From: Microbacterium algeriense | Lineage (GTDB): Bacteria > Actinomycetota > Actinomycetes > Actinomycetales > Microbacteriaceae | Direction: 5' to 3' | NCBI RefSeq assembly: GCF_008868005.1 | Contig: NZ_WAAO01000003.1 | Coordinates: 496,001-560,000, forward strand | Length of the DNA stretch: 64,000 nt | In this document: positions 42,501-50,757 of the stretch, one piece after another | Numbering within the stretch: the first letter of the stretch is position 1 | How the letters are laid out: every line of letters starts with the position of its first letter | Made by a program: the position numbers and the translations under genes | The notes under the pieces: model-generated | Databases searched by the model: none | Seen by the model: only the letters and a program-made list of their open reading frames with translations | What the model was told of the DNA's origin: nothing

Positions 42501-44779
42501 TCCGTGAACGTCGCCTGCGCACCTGCGTCATACGTCAACAGGTCGAAGTGCTGCAGGAACTTGGTCGGCAGGCTCTGCGTCCAGATGTTGTCGACGAAAC
42601 CGTCCCAGTTTCGGTTGCCGACCCAGCCCTCGGCGTCGACAAGGCGCTGTTGGCCGAGCAGGGCGTCGTCGTTCCAGACGTCGGCCTGCCCGTTCTGGAT
42701 GAAGCGGACCATGGTCGAGTTGATGCCCTTGTTGGTCACGCCGCCGTAGCCCAGATCGTTCGGCCAGTGGGACCAGACCGTGCTGTCGACGAACTTGTCG
42801 CCCCACTCGGTCGCGACCTCGAGATCCATGGCATTGAGCTCGTCCGCGAGCTCCTCCGCGACCCAGCCGTTGGAGTAGTACACGTCGATGTAGACGCCGC
42901 TGAGGCCGGGCACCTCGTCGCGCAGCCGCTGGAAGCGGTCGAGGACCCGCCCCGTTCCGAGATCCGTCTGCTGGTTGATGTAGTACGACTGGTCGAGCCA
43001 GTTCCAGCCCGGTTTGTAGGGCGCCGTACCGTCGAGGATCGCGGAGTCGAACGCGTTCGCCTGGGGGTAGATCTCCGTGGCGTTGACGTGCACGCTCATG
43101 TCGGCGTTGAGCTTCGCACCCTCGTCGACGAGGGTGTTGACGTCGGCGAGTCCGCCGGCACGCTCGTTGTAGTTCCCGCCGTAGTCGGTGTTCGCCGAGT
43201 CGTGGCCCTCGCTGCCGAACCCCTTGTTGAGCACCCACTGCCCGAGACCGTCGGTCTGGTTCGCGATCCGTTTGGTGTTGTCCAGCGTGAGGTCGAAGTA
43301 GTTCGTCGCACTGGAGGCGAAGTTGAACGGGATCCTGCTGACGACGCGCTCCGCGACCCGGTCGGCACCGAGCCGCGGAGTGTCGACCTCGCGGTACCGG
43401 ATCGCAGCGTCCTGCCAGTCGACCTCGGCGTCACCGTTGCGGTCGGCGGCGAACAGCACGGTCACCCGCGGAAGCGCGTAGGTCGTGACCCGGCTGTCGA
43501 CGGCGGTCGTGGGGTGGATGAGCCAGGCGCTGGATCCGATCTCGGCGGTGCGACCCGCCGTCTCGGTCACGCGCGTGGTCAGACGCGTGTTCCAGGAGGC
43601 TGTGCCGCCGGAGGCCTGCGTCGTCGCGTTGGTGATGACGCTGCCGACGAGGGCGCCGGTGCCGAGGAAGGCGAAGGCCGCCCCCTTCTGGCCCGTCGGC
43701 GTCGCGGCGTTCACGGCGATGTGCTCGTCGGCGTTCTTGGTGCTGTCGGGGCTGATGACCGTGCGGTCGAGCACGGCGCCGGCACCGGCCGATCCGGAGA
43801 GGAACGCGTTGTCCGGAAGGCCGAGCGTATTGACGACGGCCGTTCCCTCGATGGCAGTGACCTCGAAGGCCACCGTGCCGTCTTCCGCCACACGGATGCT
43901 GCTGCGCACCGTGACATCGATGCCGGTCAGCTGGGAGACGTAGTCGATGCCCGTCGCAGTCGGCGTCGACGTGGTCGTTGCCGCGTAGGCCTTGCCGTTC
44001 ACCGCCCACGTCTTCGCGGACGTGCGCTGTCCGTCGATGCTCTCCGTCCCGATCCGGTAGCCGGTGATCTGCGGGAACCCGGTGGCGACCACGGCGGTCG
44101 TGCCGCCGTTCGCGATCTCGACCGTGTCCACCGTCTCTCCGGGGCCGGGGTTCTCCGGCTCCGTGACGATCGGAGGCAGCTGTTCATCGGACAGGATCTC
44201 GATCTCGCCGGCTCCTCCGCCGGTGGTTCCCTGTGCGTCGATGATCAGGAGGGCGACGAAGCGGCCGTCCTTCGCGGTGCCGAGTTCGATGCGCTGCTTC
44301 TCGCCGTCGGCAGTGGGCGCGTGCAGAGTCGCGGTCGCGGCTGCGGATCCCCAGCCGCCGTCGGCCGGTGACGTGCGAGCGGCCTCCGCATCGTCGGTGA
44401 CGTAGACCCCCACGGTCTTCGCCGCCACGCTCTGTCCGCGCTTGACGGAGTAGTCGAGGGCCTTCACCGAGAGCGACCGCTGCAGGTCGACGGCGATCCA
44501 GTGCGGGAACGGCGCGCTGGCCGCGTACCTCGAGGTCCATTGCGTGGTGAAGTCGCCGTCGAAGGCGCCGAGGGCCGTGCCGTCGAGCGCTGGTGGCGCC
44601 GGCCACGGGTCGGATTCGCTCGACACCGCGTGCAGGCGGTAGTCCGCCTTGGGAACGGGGATCAGTTCGGCTGCCTGCGCCGCCGGCGCCTGGACGAGCA
44701 CGCCGCCGAAGGCGAGGGCCGTCGCCAGCAGGGAGCTGACAGCGACCGCCGTCCGGGGCGGTCGGGGGGATTTCGACAC
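39578..44779 (-). CDS. Cell-wall-anchored GH101 endo-alpha-N-acetylgalactosaminidase
   Basis: 1733 residues from GTG at 44779 with GAGAGG upstream. A signal peptide (to about residue 37) is followed by an F5/8-type/CBM32-like domain (about 45-200) and a GH101 catalytic region. The likely nucleophile is D632 in GVYIDVYYSNGW and the acid/base E658 in ATEWGDKF, followed by HWPNDLGYGG, matching the spacing and context of characterised GH101 enzymes. A second CBM32-like domain and two Ig-like adhesive repeats follow. The C-terminus has LATTG, a hydrophobic helix and RRRR, an LAXTG sorting signal for a class E-type sortase. It releases the core-1 disaccharide from mucin-type O-glycans at the cell surface. 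Two regulon operators lie upstream. Confidence 0.9.
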   Translation of the reverse strand: MSKSPRPPRTAVAVSSLLATALAFGGVLVQAPAAQAAELIPVPKADYRLHAVSSESDPWPAPPALDGTALGAFDGDFTTQWTSRYAASAPFPHWIAVDLQRSLSVKALDYSVKRGQSVAAKTVGVYVTDDAEAARTSPADGGWGSAAATATLHAPTADGEKQRIELGTAKDGRFVALLIIDAQGTTGGGAGEIEILSDEQLPPIVTEPENPGPGETVDTVEIANGGTTAVVATGFPQITGYRIGTESIDGQRTSAKTWAVNGKAYAATTTSTPTATGIDYVSQLTGIDVTVRSSIRVAEDGTVAFEVTAIEGTAVVNTLGLPDNAFLSGSAGAGAVLDRTVISPDSTKNADEHIAVNAATPTGQKGAAFAFLGTGALVGSVITNATTQASGGTASWNTRLTTRVTETAGRTAEIGSSAWLIHPTTAVDSRVTTYALPRVTVLFAADRNGDAEVDWQDAAIRYREVDTPRLGADRVAERVVSRIPFNFASSATNYFDLTLDNTKRIANQTDGLGQWVLNKGFGSEGHDSANTDYGGNYNERAGGLADVNTLVDEGAKLNADMSVHVNATEIYPQANAFDSAILDGTAPYKPGWNWLDQSYYINQQTDLGTGRVLDRFQRLRDEVPGLSGVYIDVYYSNGWVAEELADELNAMDLEVATEWGDKFVDSTVWSHWPNDLGYGGVTNKGINSTMVRFIQNGQADVWNDDALLGQQRLVDAEGWVGNRNWDGFVDNIWTQSLPTKFLQHFDLLTYDAGAQATFTDDVAVRIDGDTRVVTMDGATVLRGDSYLLPWQSLASNQDSGSPVDADKMYFYSASGGEKTFDLTAAFQGNTAFDVFELGDQGRVKVGTVDAVNGTLTVQGEQGTAYVVVPQGGAQRAAVEYHDAGLDDPGFNAGSLDVWHPQGDVTLERTDVGAAKNESRGDNIAVLGASASSISQTVTGLTPGQRYAFSAQVQIDPTATRDVTVAVDTGAGVVDRTWNLSPTYNYMRADSKAGQYYQRGAVSFLAPASGEVSVSVAAAAGEAKVRIDNARVSADTTAPFAAGTVYSNDFEGNAAGWGPFVKGDANGIDDPRTSISRRHDPYTSSDWRNTAKPYDAGALAGMAVDTTLNGEHSLMSHSENSGVVYRTDPTLVSLQPGHTYRIGFDYQVGASGAYRWLTGTDAVAGGKVTSTTLSRTGLTQALQTTEFSQDVIVGCGDYTWVGLERVGGPDVDFVLDDFTVTDLGETPGGTPCATVSGEAAVLSPGTQTAFTTTFTNSESIAVDNIGVQLEVPEGYVVEVADDSSNLFDEVAAGDSVETTWLITAPADAAGTTVGIGIAATYLADCDVRTVGTTQEVSVSSRARIPNAQITATASSEETSGEDGAAANMLDGNAGTFWHSRWSSAATSYPHVLTFDLGAAEQVDGISYLRRGANQNGPIKGYEVAVSTDGQAYTPVASGEWKNVAEWQDVDFAETTARYLRVTALSSISGTQFAAVAEMAVYGSSAPRAGHAPATRPADDLSACNPVIDPKLGLDTDTVRAGETVGMALTGFAPRSTVSVWLDGTRLTDATVDAEGALTTRLLIPANAEVGKHRVIVRDAAGAEVASAPLKVKKAKPGKKATVTASIGSVVAGSSVTVQLSGFEADALVQLWLHSEPVRIGEVTVSAEGAAVATVTIPASTPAGAHALVATDAQGVELARGDLAVTAATGSGSGGSGGSLATTGADGAIWTGAALAALLTMGLGLTLWLRRRRLS

Positions 44780-44860
44780 GTCTTGCCTCTCGATCGGAGC
44801 GACGGTCGGGAGAGGGGACGCCCCGATGCGCCGCAGGTGGGTGTCATCGATACGAATCGA

Positions 44861-44874
44861 TGTTTGCGCTATCA
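44861..44874. promoter_or_regulatory. Operator 1 of the GH101 gene
   Basis: TGTTTGCGCTATCA; its complement TGATAGCGCAAACA matches TGTGAGCGCAAACA at 12 of 14 positions. It abuts a possible -10 (TACGGT on the minus strand) and lies 82 bp upstream of the GTG. Confidence 0.65.
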
Positions 44875-44915
44875 CCGTAGAGCGAGACAGTCGCTTAAGA
44901 CAAGAGATCGGTGCG

Positions 44916-44929
44916 CGGAAGCGCAAACA
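44916..44929. promoter_or_regulatory. Operator 2 of the GH101 gene
   Basis: CGGAAGCGCAAACA matches TGTGAGCGCAAACA at 11 of 14 positions. It lies 55 bp from operator 1 centre to centre, a spacing that could allow looping. Confidence 0.55.
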
Positions 44930-45006
44930 TTGGCCGAAGGTCATGCCCGCTGAGACGTCGGAGCCGCTCGCGCACGATGTGCGGAGCGGCTCTGGACGGG
45001 ACGGCC

Positions 45007-46818
45007 TCAGGAGCCGATGAACTCCTCGGTCTCCCCGAACGAGGGACGCTCGCGGATCTCGACCCGCGAGCCGAGCCCGTCGGTGTCGAGCACCACGACC
45101 TCGTTCCGCCCCTCGCGCCACAGCGGCGCCGGGGCGTACAGCGTCTCCTGCGGGCCGACGCTCCAATAGCGCCCGAGCAGGAAGCCGTTCAGCCAGACCA
45201 TGCCCTTGCTGCCGTCGGGGAAGGCGAGCCACGCGTCGAGCGGCTCGGCGATGTCGAACGACGCGACGGCGGCGCCGTCGTCTCCGCCCGATCCGACGAG
45301 GTCAGGAGCCGTCTGGGGGATGGCGCGATGCGTCCAGCCGTTCACGAAGCGCCGTCCGATCATCACGCCGCCCATGATGCCCTTGCCTTCACCGGTGTAC
45401 GGGCCGTAGTTGATGCGCCCGAGGCTCTCCACCAGGAGCGTGAGCCGCCCGCCGCCGCCCTCGACGGGAAGAGCGAGGGTCGTCTGACCGTCTCGTTCGA
45501 GCACGCCGAGGCGCCGGTCGTCGAGGAAGACGACGGCGCGATCGTGCAGGCCGTCTACTGTGAGCGTCGCGTCCTCCGGGAAGGACACCTCGGTCTCGTA
45601 GGCCGCCAGCCCGTCCTCCGCGCCGAGCTGCTCGAAGGTCAGCGGCCGAGGCGACGGCTCTCCGACGGCAGGGGTCGCGCGGACGACATCGAGCAGCGAG
45701 GCCACGGGCTCCAGCGCGGTCGAAGCAGCACGCTGACGTCGGGGCTGCGGCGGCACGGGCGGGAGTTCTCCGGAATGGAAGGGCGCGAACAGCGCACGCA
45801 GCGCATGGAACTTCTCGCCCAGCGTGCCGTCCTCCCCGATCGGCGCATCCGAGTCGTAGCTCGTGACGGTCGGCTGCAGCACCTCGTCGTGATTGGCGCC
45901 GTTCCACAGCCCGAAGTTCGTGCCGCCGTGCGCCATGTACAGGCTGACCGAACCGCCCTCGTCGAGCAGCTCGCGGACGGTGCCGCCCATGCTGTCGGCG
46001 GACCGGACGTGATGCCGCTCGCCCCAGTGATCGAACCAGCCGCCCCAGAGTTCGCTGCACATCAGAGCCTCGCCCTCACGACGCAGAGCTGCGGCGACCG
46101 GGACGCCGGTTCCGAAGGTGAACGTCGTCATCGCCCCGGGGACACTGCCGTGCGCGATCATGTCGGGGGTGATGCCGTCGGCGGTCGTGAGCATCTCCAC
46201 CATGCCGCGCCGACGCAGTCCCTCGCTCAGGTGGGCCAGGTACGCCGCATCGCTGCCGAACGAGCCGTACTCGTTCTCGACCTGGACCGCGACGATCGGT
46301 CCCCCGTGCGACGCCTGGAGCGGGACGAGCCGCGGGATGAGCTCGTCATACCACGCATCGACCGCGGCGAGGAAGTCGGCATCGCTGGTGCGGAGGGCGG
46401 CCACCCGACCGGACACCCAGAAGGGGATCCCGCCGTTCGACCATTCCGCGCAGATGTACGGGCTGGGGCGCAGGAAGACGTCGAGTCCGACCTCGCCGGC
46501 GAGCCGGATGAATCGCTCGACATCGCGCCATCCATCGAAGCGGATGTCACCCTCGACGCGCTCGTGGAAGTTCCAGGCGACGTAGGTGTCGACCGTGTTC
46601 GCGCCCATCGCCGCGAGTCGCCGGAGCCGGTCCTCCCAGAGGTCGGGGTGCACGCGGAAGTAGTGGATGGAGCCCGCGAGGATGCGATGAGCGACGCCGT
46701 CGCGAAGGATCTCCCCGTCGCGCCAGGACAGGGCCGGCGCGCCGATCGGCGCCGCGGAGGCCGGGGCGACGACAGCGAGGGAAGAGCCGTCGTGAGCCGA
46801 GGCGAGAAGGTCAGGCAT
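45007..46818 (-). CDS. GH35 family beta-galactosidase
   Basis: 603 residues from ATG at 46818 after GGAG. The N-terminal TIM barrel contains GSIHYFRVHPDLWEDRLRRL, the acid/base E183 in VQVENEYGS and nucleophile E256 in CSELWGGWFDHWG. C-terminal beta domains follow. No signal peptide, so intracellular. It resembles the compact bacterial GH35 enzymes (BgaC type) that prefer beta-1,3-linked galactose, fitting cleavage of imported Gal-beta-1,3-GalNAc. Its operator lies 18 bp upstream, and the divergent LacI gene is its probable regulator. Confidence 0.92.
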   Translation of the reverse strand: MPDLLASAHDGSSLAVVAPASAAPIGAPALSWRDGEILRDGVAHRILAGSIHYFRVHPDLWEDRLRRLAAMGANTVDTYVAWNFHERVEGDIRFDGWRDVERFIRLAGEVGLDVFLRPSPYICAEWSNGGIPFWVSGRVAALRTSDADFLAAVDAWYDELIPRLVPLQASHGGPIVAVQVENEYGSFGSDAAYLAHLSEGLRRRGMVEMLTTADGITPDMIAHGSVPGAMTTFTFGTGVPVAAALRREGEALMCSELWGGWFDHWGERHHVRSADSMGGTVRELLDEGGSVSLYMAHGGTNFGLWNGANHDEVLQPTVTSYDSDAPIGEDGTLGEKFHALRALFAPFHSGELPPVPPQPRRQRAASTALEPVASLLDVVRATPAVGEPSPRPLTFEQLGAEDGLAAYETEVSFPEDATLTVDGLHDRAVVFLDDRRLGVLERDGQTTLALPVEGGGGRLTLLVESLGRINYGPYTGEGKGIMGGVMIGRRFVNGWTHRAIPQTAPDLVGSGGDDGAAVASFDIAEPLDAWLAFPDGSKGMVWLNGFLLGRYWSVGPQETLYAPAPLWREGRNEVVVLDTDGLGSRVEIRERPSFGETEEFIGS

Positions 46819-46835
46819 AGCGCTCCAAGCACGAG

Positions 46836-46849
46836 TGTTTGCGTTCACA
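46836..46849. promoter_or_regulatory. Operator between the GH35 and LacI genes
   Basis: TGTTTGCGTTCACA, complement TGTGAACGCAAACA, is one base from the transporter operator at 35916. Its position between divergent genes suits control of GH35 and possibly autoregulation. Confidence 0.72.
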
Positions 46850-46899
46850 TTATCGCATCGCCGATGTGCTCGCCTCCCGATTTTCCGCCGATTGATCGC

Positions 46900-46905
46900 T
46901 ACCAT
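46900..46905 (+). promoter_or_regulatory. -10 element of a leaderless promoter
   Basis: TACCAT ends 7 nt before the LacI ATG at 46913. Confidence 0.5.
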
Positions 46906-46912
46906 TGGGCAC

Positions 46913-47947
46913 ATGTCACCTCGTCGCCCGAGAGACGACCGCGCCCCCAGCCAGGTCGACGTCGCCCAGCTCGCCGGAGTCTCGACCCAGACGGTCTCGC
47001 GCGTCATGTCCGGGCAGGACAACGTGCGGCCGGACACCGCCAAGCGCGTGCTCGCCGCCGTCGAGGAGCTCGGCTATCGGGTGCACGCCGCCGCCGCATC
47101 GCTCGCCTCCGGGCGCACGCGGGTGCTCGGCGTCATCGTGGTGTCCACCGACCGGTACTCCTCCGCCGCGCTCGGCGTCGGCATCCAGCAGGCCGCGGCA
47201 GCGAACGGCTACACGGTGACCACCGCGGCCGTCGCCGACCACGCCTCAGCGGAGTCGTTCCTGGAAGCGTTCGATCGCCTGGAACGCCAGGGAGCGGAGG
47301 GCATCATCCTCGGTGTGCCGGTCGAGCTGGAGAGTCCGGCGATGAAGACCCGCACCGAACGGACCCCCGCGACCCGGAGCGAGCGCACCTCACTCGACGA
47401 GAACGCCCCGCTCGCGGTCGACCAGAGGGCGATCGCGCGACTGGCCGTCGAGCATCTGCTCGACCTGGGGCACGAGACCGTGTGGCATGTCTCGGGAGAC
47501 GACTACTGGACAGAGACCCAGCAGCGCAGCGAGGCCTGGGAGCAGACGCTGCGCGATCGCGGCATCGCACCCCCGCCGGTCATCCCGGGCGACTGGACTC
47601 CCGAATCGGGGTACCGCGCAGGGCGCACGATCGCGGCGATCCCGGAGGTGACGGCCGTGTTCGTCAGCAGCGACGAGATGGCCTTCGGACTCATCCGCGC
47701 GCTGCACGAGGCCGGCCGCAGCGTGCCGGAGGACGTCTCGGTGGTGAGCGTCGACGACATCGCCCTCGCCGCCTACGCCTCACCCGCCCTGACGACCGTC
47801 CGTCAGCCCTTCGAGGCGATGGGCCGCGCGGCCGCCCTGCGCCTCATCGCCCAGATCGAGGGTCATGAGGCGCTCGGCGAGGTGCCCTCGACCGATCCGC
47901 AGCTCATCGTCCGGTCGTCCACCGCGCCGCCGCGCGCCCGTCGCTGA
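46913..47947 (+). CDS. LacI family regulator of the core-1 glycan locus
   Basis: 344 residues from ATG at 46913. HTH/hinge: SQVDVAQLAGVSTQTVSRVM, then ELGYRVHAAAASLASGRT, followed by a ligand-binding domain ending in the typical VSVDDIALAAYASPALTTVRQP. Divergent from GH35. The shared operator sequences near GH35, GH101 and the importer make it the natural regulator of all three; this is inferred from position and motif. Confidence 0.92.
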   Translation: MSPRRPRDDRAPSQVDVAQLAGVSTQTVSRVMSGQDNVRPDTAKRVLAAVEELGYRVHAAAASLASGRTRVLGVIVVSTDRYSSAALGVGIQQAAAANGYTVTTAAVADHASAESFLEAFDRLERQGAEGIILGVPVELESPAMKTRTERTPATRSERTSLDENAPLAVDQRAIARLAVEHLLDLGHETVWHVSGDDYWTETQQRSEAWEQTLRDRGIAPPPVIPGDWTPESGYRAGRTIAAIPEVTAVFVSSDEMAFGLIRALHEAGRSVPEDVSVVSVDDIALAAYASPALTTVRQPFEAMGRAAALRLIAQIEGHEALGEVPSTDPQLIVRSSTAPPRARR

Positions 47948-47953
47948 CGGAGT

Positions 47954-49279
47954 TCACCAGCGCCCGTGCCGGCGCTCCCACTCGTCCTCGACCGTGCGCC
48001 GACGACCCGCGACGATCCCGGCAGGGATCGACACCACGAGCACCGCGCCGACGACGAGGAGCGGCACCTGCCACCCTCCCGTGGTCTCGTGGAGCATCCC
48101 GACCAGCAGCGGGAAGACCGCCGCGATCGCGTAGCCGAAGCTCTGCACGAAGCCGCTGAGGGCGACCGCGCTCTCGGGGGTGCGCGCTCGGATGCTGAGC
48201 AGCACGAGACTGAGCGGGAACATGATGGCGGTGAGACCGAAGATGCTGACCCAGAGCGGCAGCGCCACGGTCGGTGCGAACAGGAGCCCGAGAAGACCGA
48301 CCAGTCCCGCGCCGACCGCGACGAAGAACAGCGGCCGGGTGGCCTGGAACCGCACGACCAGGATCGGCACCAGCATCGAGCACGGCAGCCCGATCAGCGC
48401 GAACAGCGACAGCAGGAACCCGGCCGTCGCGGGAGTGACCCCGCCGATGTCGACGAGCATCGTGGGAAGCCAGGCGAACGACACATAGGCCATGGTCGAT
48501 GACGTGCCGAAGACCAGAGCCAGCGCCCAGGCGAGCGGAAGTCGCCAGAGCCGACGGAACACCTGCGGGCTGGCCGACTGCGTCGTGATCGGACCGGTGG
48601 AGGCGGCGACCGCGTCGCGCACGTCGTCGACCCCGTCGGTCGGATCCGGCACCAGGAGCTCGGTCGGCATCGGCCGGTCGTCCGCGGAGCGGCTGCGGAT
48701 GAGGAGCGTGACCCACGGCACCAGGGCCAGCGCCGCGACCACTCCCCACATGCCGAGCGAGACCCGCCAGCCCAGCGAGTCGGCGACCGGGACGGCGACC
48801 AGCGGCGGCAGGAACGTCGAAGCGGCCAGCGTGGTCGAGTACGCGGTCATCATGACGCCGAGACGGTCGGGGAAGTACTTCTTCACCAGGGGCGGCAGCA
48901 GCACGTTGCCCGACCCGACGCCCGCGAACACCACTGCAGTCGCCGCGAGCAGCGTCCAGGAGTCCGGCGCGAGACCGCGCAACAGCATCCCGGCCGCCAT
49001 GAGCACGATCGCCGAGACGGCCATCCGCTCGAGGCCGAACCGCCGCTCGAACAGCGGAGTGAGCAGGCCGAACAGGGCGAAGCAGACCGGCGGCGCCGCT
49101 CCGATCAGGCCGACGACCACCGGCGACACGGGGAAGTCGGCGGCCACGTGATCGAGCACAGGGGACAACGAGGCCACCGCAGACCGCAGGGAGAACGCGA
49201 CGAGCACGATCCCGATCAGCGCGAGAGCCCGCCCCTGCCAGAGCGGGCGCCCCATCGACGAGTTCGGGGACCCGGACAT
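47954..49279 (-). CDS. MFS transporter (CynX/NimT-like)
   Basis: 441 residues, 12 helices, start ATG at 49279 sharing one base with the purF stop (TGATG), so translation is coupled to purF. Opening GRALALIGIVLVAFSLRSAVASLSP is typical of the CynX/NimT MFS subgroup. Substrate unknown; the position after purM-purF hints at a link with purine or nucleobase flux, which is weak inference. Confidence 0.9.
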   Translation of the reverse strand: MSGSPNSSMGRPLWQGRALALIGIVLVAFSLRSAVASLSPVLDHVAADFPVSPVVVGLIGAAPPVCFALFGLLTPLFERRFGLERMAVSAIVLMAAGMLLRGLAPDSWTLLAATAVVFAGVGSGNVLLPPLVKKYFPDRLGVMMTAYSTTLAASTFLPPLVAVPVADSLGWRVSLGMWGVVAALALVPWVTLLIRSRSADDRPMPTELLVPDPTDGVDDVRDAVAASTGPITTQSASPQVFRRLWRLPLAWALALVFGTSSTMAYVSFAWLPTMLVDIGGVTPATAGFLLSLFALIGLPCSMLVPILVVRFQATRPLFFVAVGAGLVGLLGLLFAPTVALPLWVSIFGLTAIMFPLSLVLLSIRARTPESAVALSGFVQSFGYAIAAVFPLLVGMLHETTGGWQVPLLVVGAVLVVSIPAGIVAGRRRTVEDEWERRHGRW

Positions 49280-50751
49280 CAAGAGGTCTGCGACCCCTCC
49301 ACCCACGCCAGGTACTCGTCGGACACGGTGCCGGTGACGTAGCGGCCGTCGAAGCAGCTCATGTCGAGGTCCTCCAGAACGGAGCCCTCGGTGATCGCGG
49401 CCTTGAGGTCCTCGACCTCCTGGTAGACGAGGTGGTCGCAGCCGAGCTCCTCCGCGATCTCCGGAATGGTCCGCCCGTGCGCGATGAGCTCGTGGCGCGA
49501 GGGCATGTTGATCCCGTAGACGTGCGGGTGGCGCACGGGCGGAGCCGCGGAGGCGAAGGTCACCGAGGCGGCCCCGGCGTCCCGCGCCATCTGGATGATC
49601 TCCTTCGAGGTCGTCCCGCGCACGATCGAGTCGTCGATCAGCAGCACGTTCTTGCCCTGGAACTCCGTGGACATGGCGTTGAGCTTCTGGCGCACGCTCT
49701 TCTTGCGCACCGCCTGCCCCGGCATGATGAAGGTCCGGCCGACGTAGCGGTTCTTGTAGAAGCCCTCGCGGTACTCGATGCCGAGCTTGCGGGCGACCTC
49801 CATGGCTGCCGGACGGGACGAGTCCGGGATCGGCATGACCACGTCGATCTTGTCCATCGGGACGTGCTTCGCGATCGTGTCCGCGAGCTTGTCGCCCATC
49901 CGCAGACGCGACTCGTAGACCGAGATGCCGTTCATCACGGAGTCGGGTCGGGCGAGGTAGACGTACTCGAACGCGCACGGAGCCAGGTGCGTCTCCGTCG
50001 CGCACTGCTTGGTGAACAGCTCGCCGTCGTTCGTGATGAACACGGCTTCGCCGGGCTCGACCTCGCGGACGACCTCGTAGTCGCCGTTCTCCAGCACGAG
50101 CGACTCGCTCGCGACGACCCACTCGTCGCGCCCTTCCGCACCGGGGACGGTGGAGGGACGGCGACCGAGGATCAGGGGGCGGATGCCGAACGGGTCACGG
50201 AACGCGAGCAGACCGTAGCCGGCGATCACGGCGATCACGGCGTAGGCGCCCTCGATGCGCTCGTGCGTGCGGGCTACTGCTTCGAAGATGCGCTCGGGGT
50301 CGAGGTCGACGGTCGAGGTCGTGTTCTGCAGTTCGCCGGCGAGCACGTTGAGCAGCAGCTCGGTGTCGCTCGAGGAGTTGAGGTGACGGCGGTCGCGCTT
50401 GGCCATGTCGGCCGTGAGTTCACGCGTGTTGGTGAGGTTGCCGTTGTGGATGAGGATGATGCCGTACGGCGCGTTCACGTAGAACGGCTGCATCTCCTCC
50501 TCGTTCGACGCCGTGCCCTTGGTGGCGTAGCGCACGTGACCCAGACCCACGTTGCCGAGCAGCGCGCGCATGTCGCGGGTGCGGAAGGCCTCGCGGACCA
50601 TGCCCTGCGCCTTGGCGTTGTGCATCACGCCGTTCGCCTCGGCGGTCGCGATGCCCGTCGCATCCTGGCCGCGGTGCTGCAGCAGCAGGAGTGCGTCGTA
50701 GATGTCCTGATTGACGGGGGCAGAGCCCACCATTCCGACGATGCCGCACAT
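49279..50751 (-). CDS. purF: Amidophosphoribosyltransferase PurF
   Basis: 490 residues. First committed step of purine synthesis: PRPP plus glutamine gives phosphoribosylamine. The N-terminal glutaminase begins MCGIVGMVG with catalytic Cys2 exposed after Met removal; the PRPP-binding motif VLLIDDSIVRGTTSKE lies near 365. It sits 6 bp after purM and overlaps the MFS start by one base. Confidence 0.97.
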   Translation of the reverse strand: MCGIVGMVGSAPVNQDIYDALLLLQHRGQDATGIATAEANGVMHNAKAQGMVREAFRTRDMRALLGNVGLGHVRYATKGTASNEEEMQPFYVNAPYGIILIHNGNLTNTRELTADMAKRDRRHLNSSSDTELLLNVLAGELQNTTSTVDLDPERIFEAVARTHERIEGAYAVIAVIAGYGLLAFRDPFGIRPLILGRRPSTVPGAEGRDEWVVASESLVLENGDYEVVREVEPGEAVFITNDGELFTKQCATETHLAPCAFEYVYLARPDSVMNGISVYESRLRMGDKLADTIAKHVPMDKIDVVMPIPDSSRPAAMEVARKLGIEYREGFYKNRYVGRTFIMPGQAVRKKSVRQKLNAMSTEFQGKNVLLIDDSIVRGTTSKEIIQMARDAGAASVTFASAAPPVRHPHVYGINMPSRHELIAHGRTIPEIAEELGCDHLVYQEVEDLKAAITEGSVLEDLDMSCFDGRYVTGTVSDEYLAWVEGSQTS

Positions 50752-50757
50752 GGGCTT

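Noticed and set aside
44780..45232. Longer N-terminus for the GH101 protein
   Set aside because: It would precede a clear signal peptide and run through both operators; GTG at 44779 has a good ribosome binding site.
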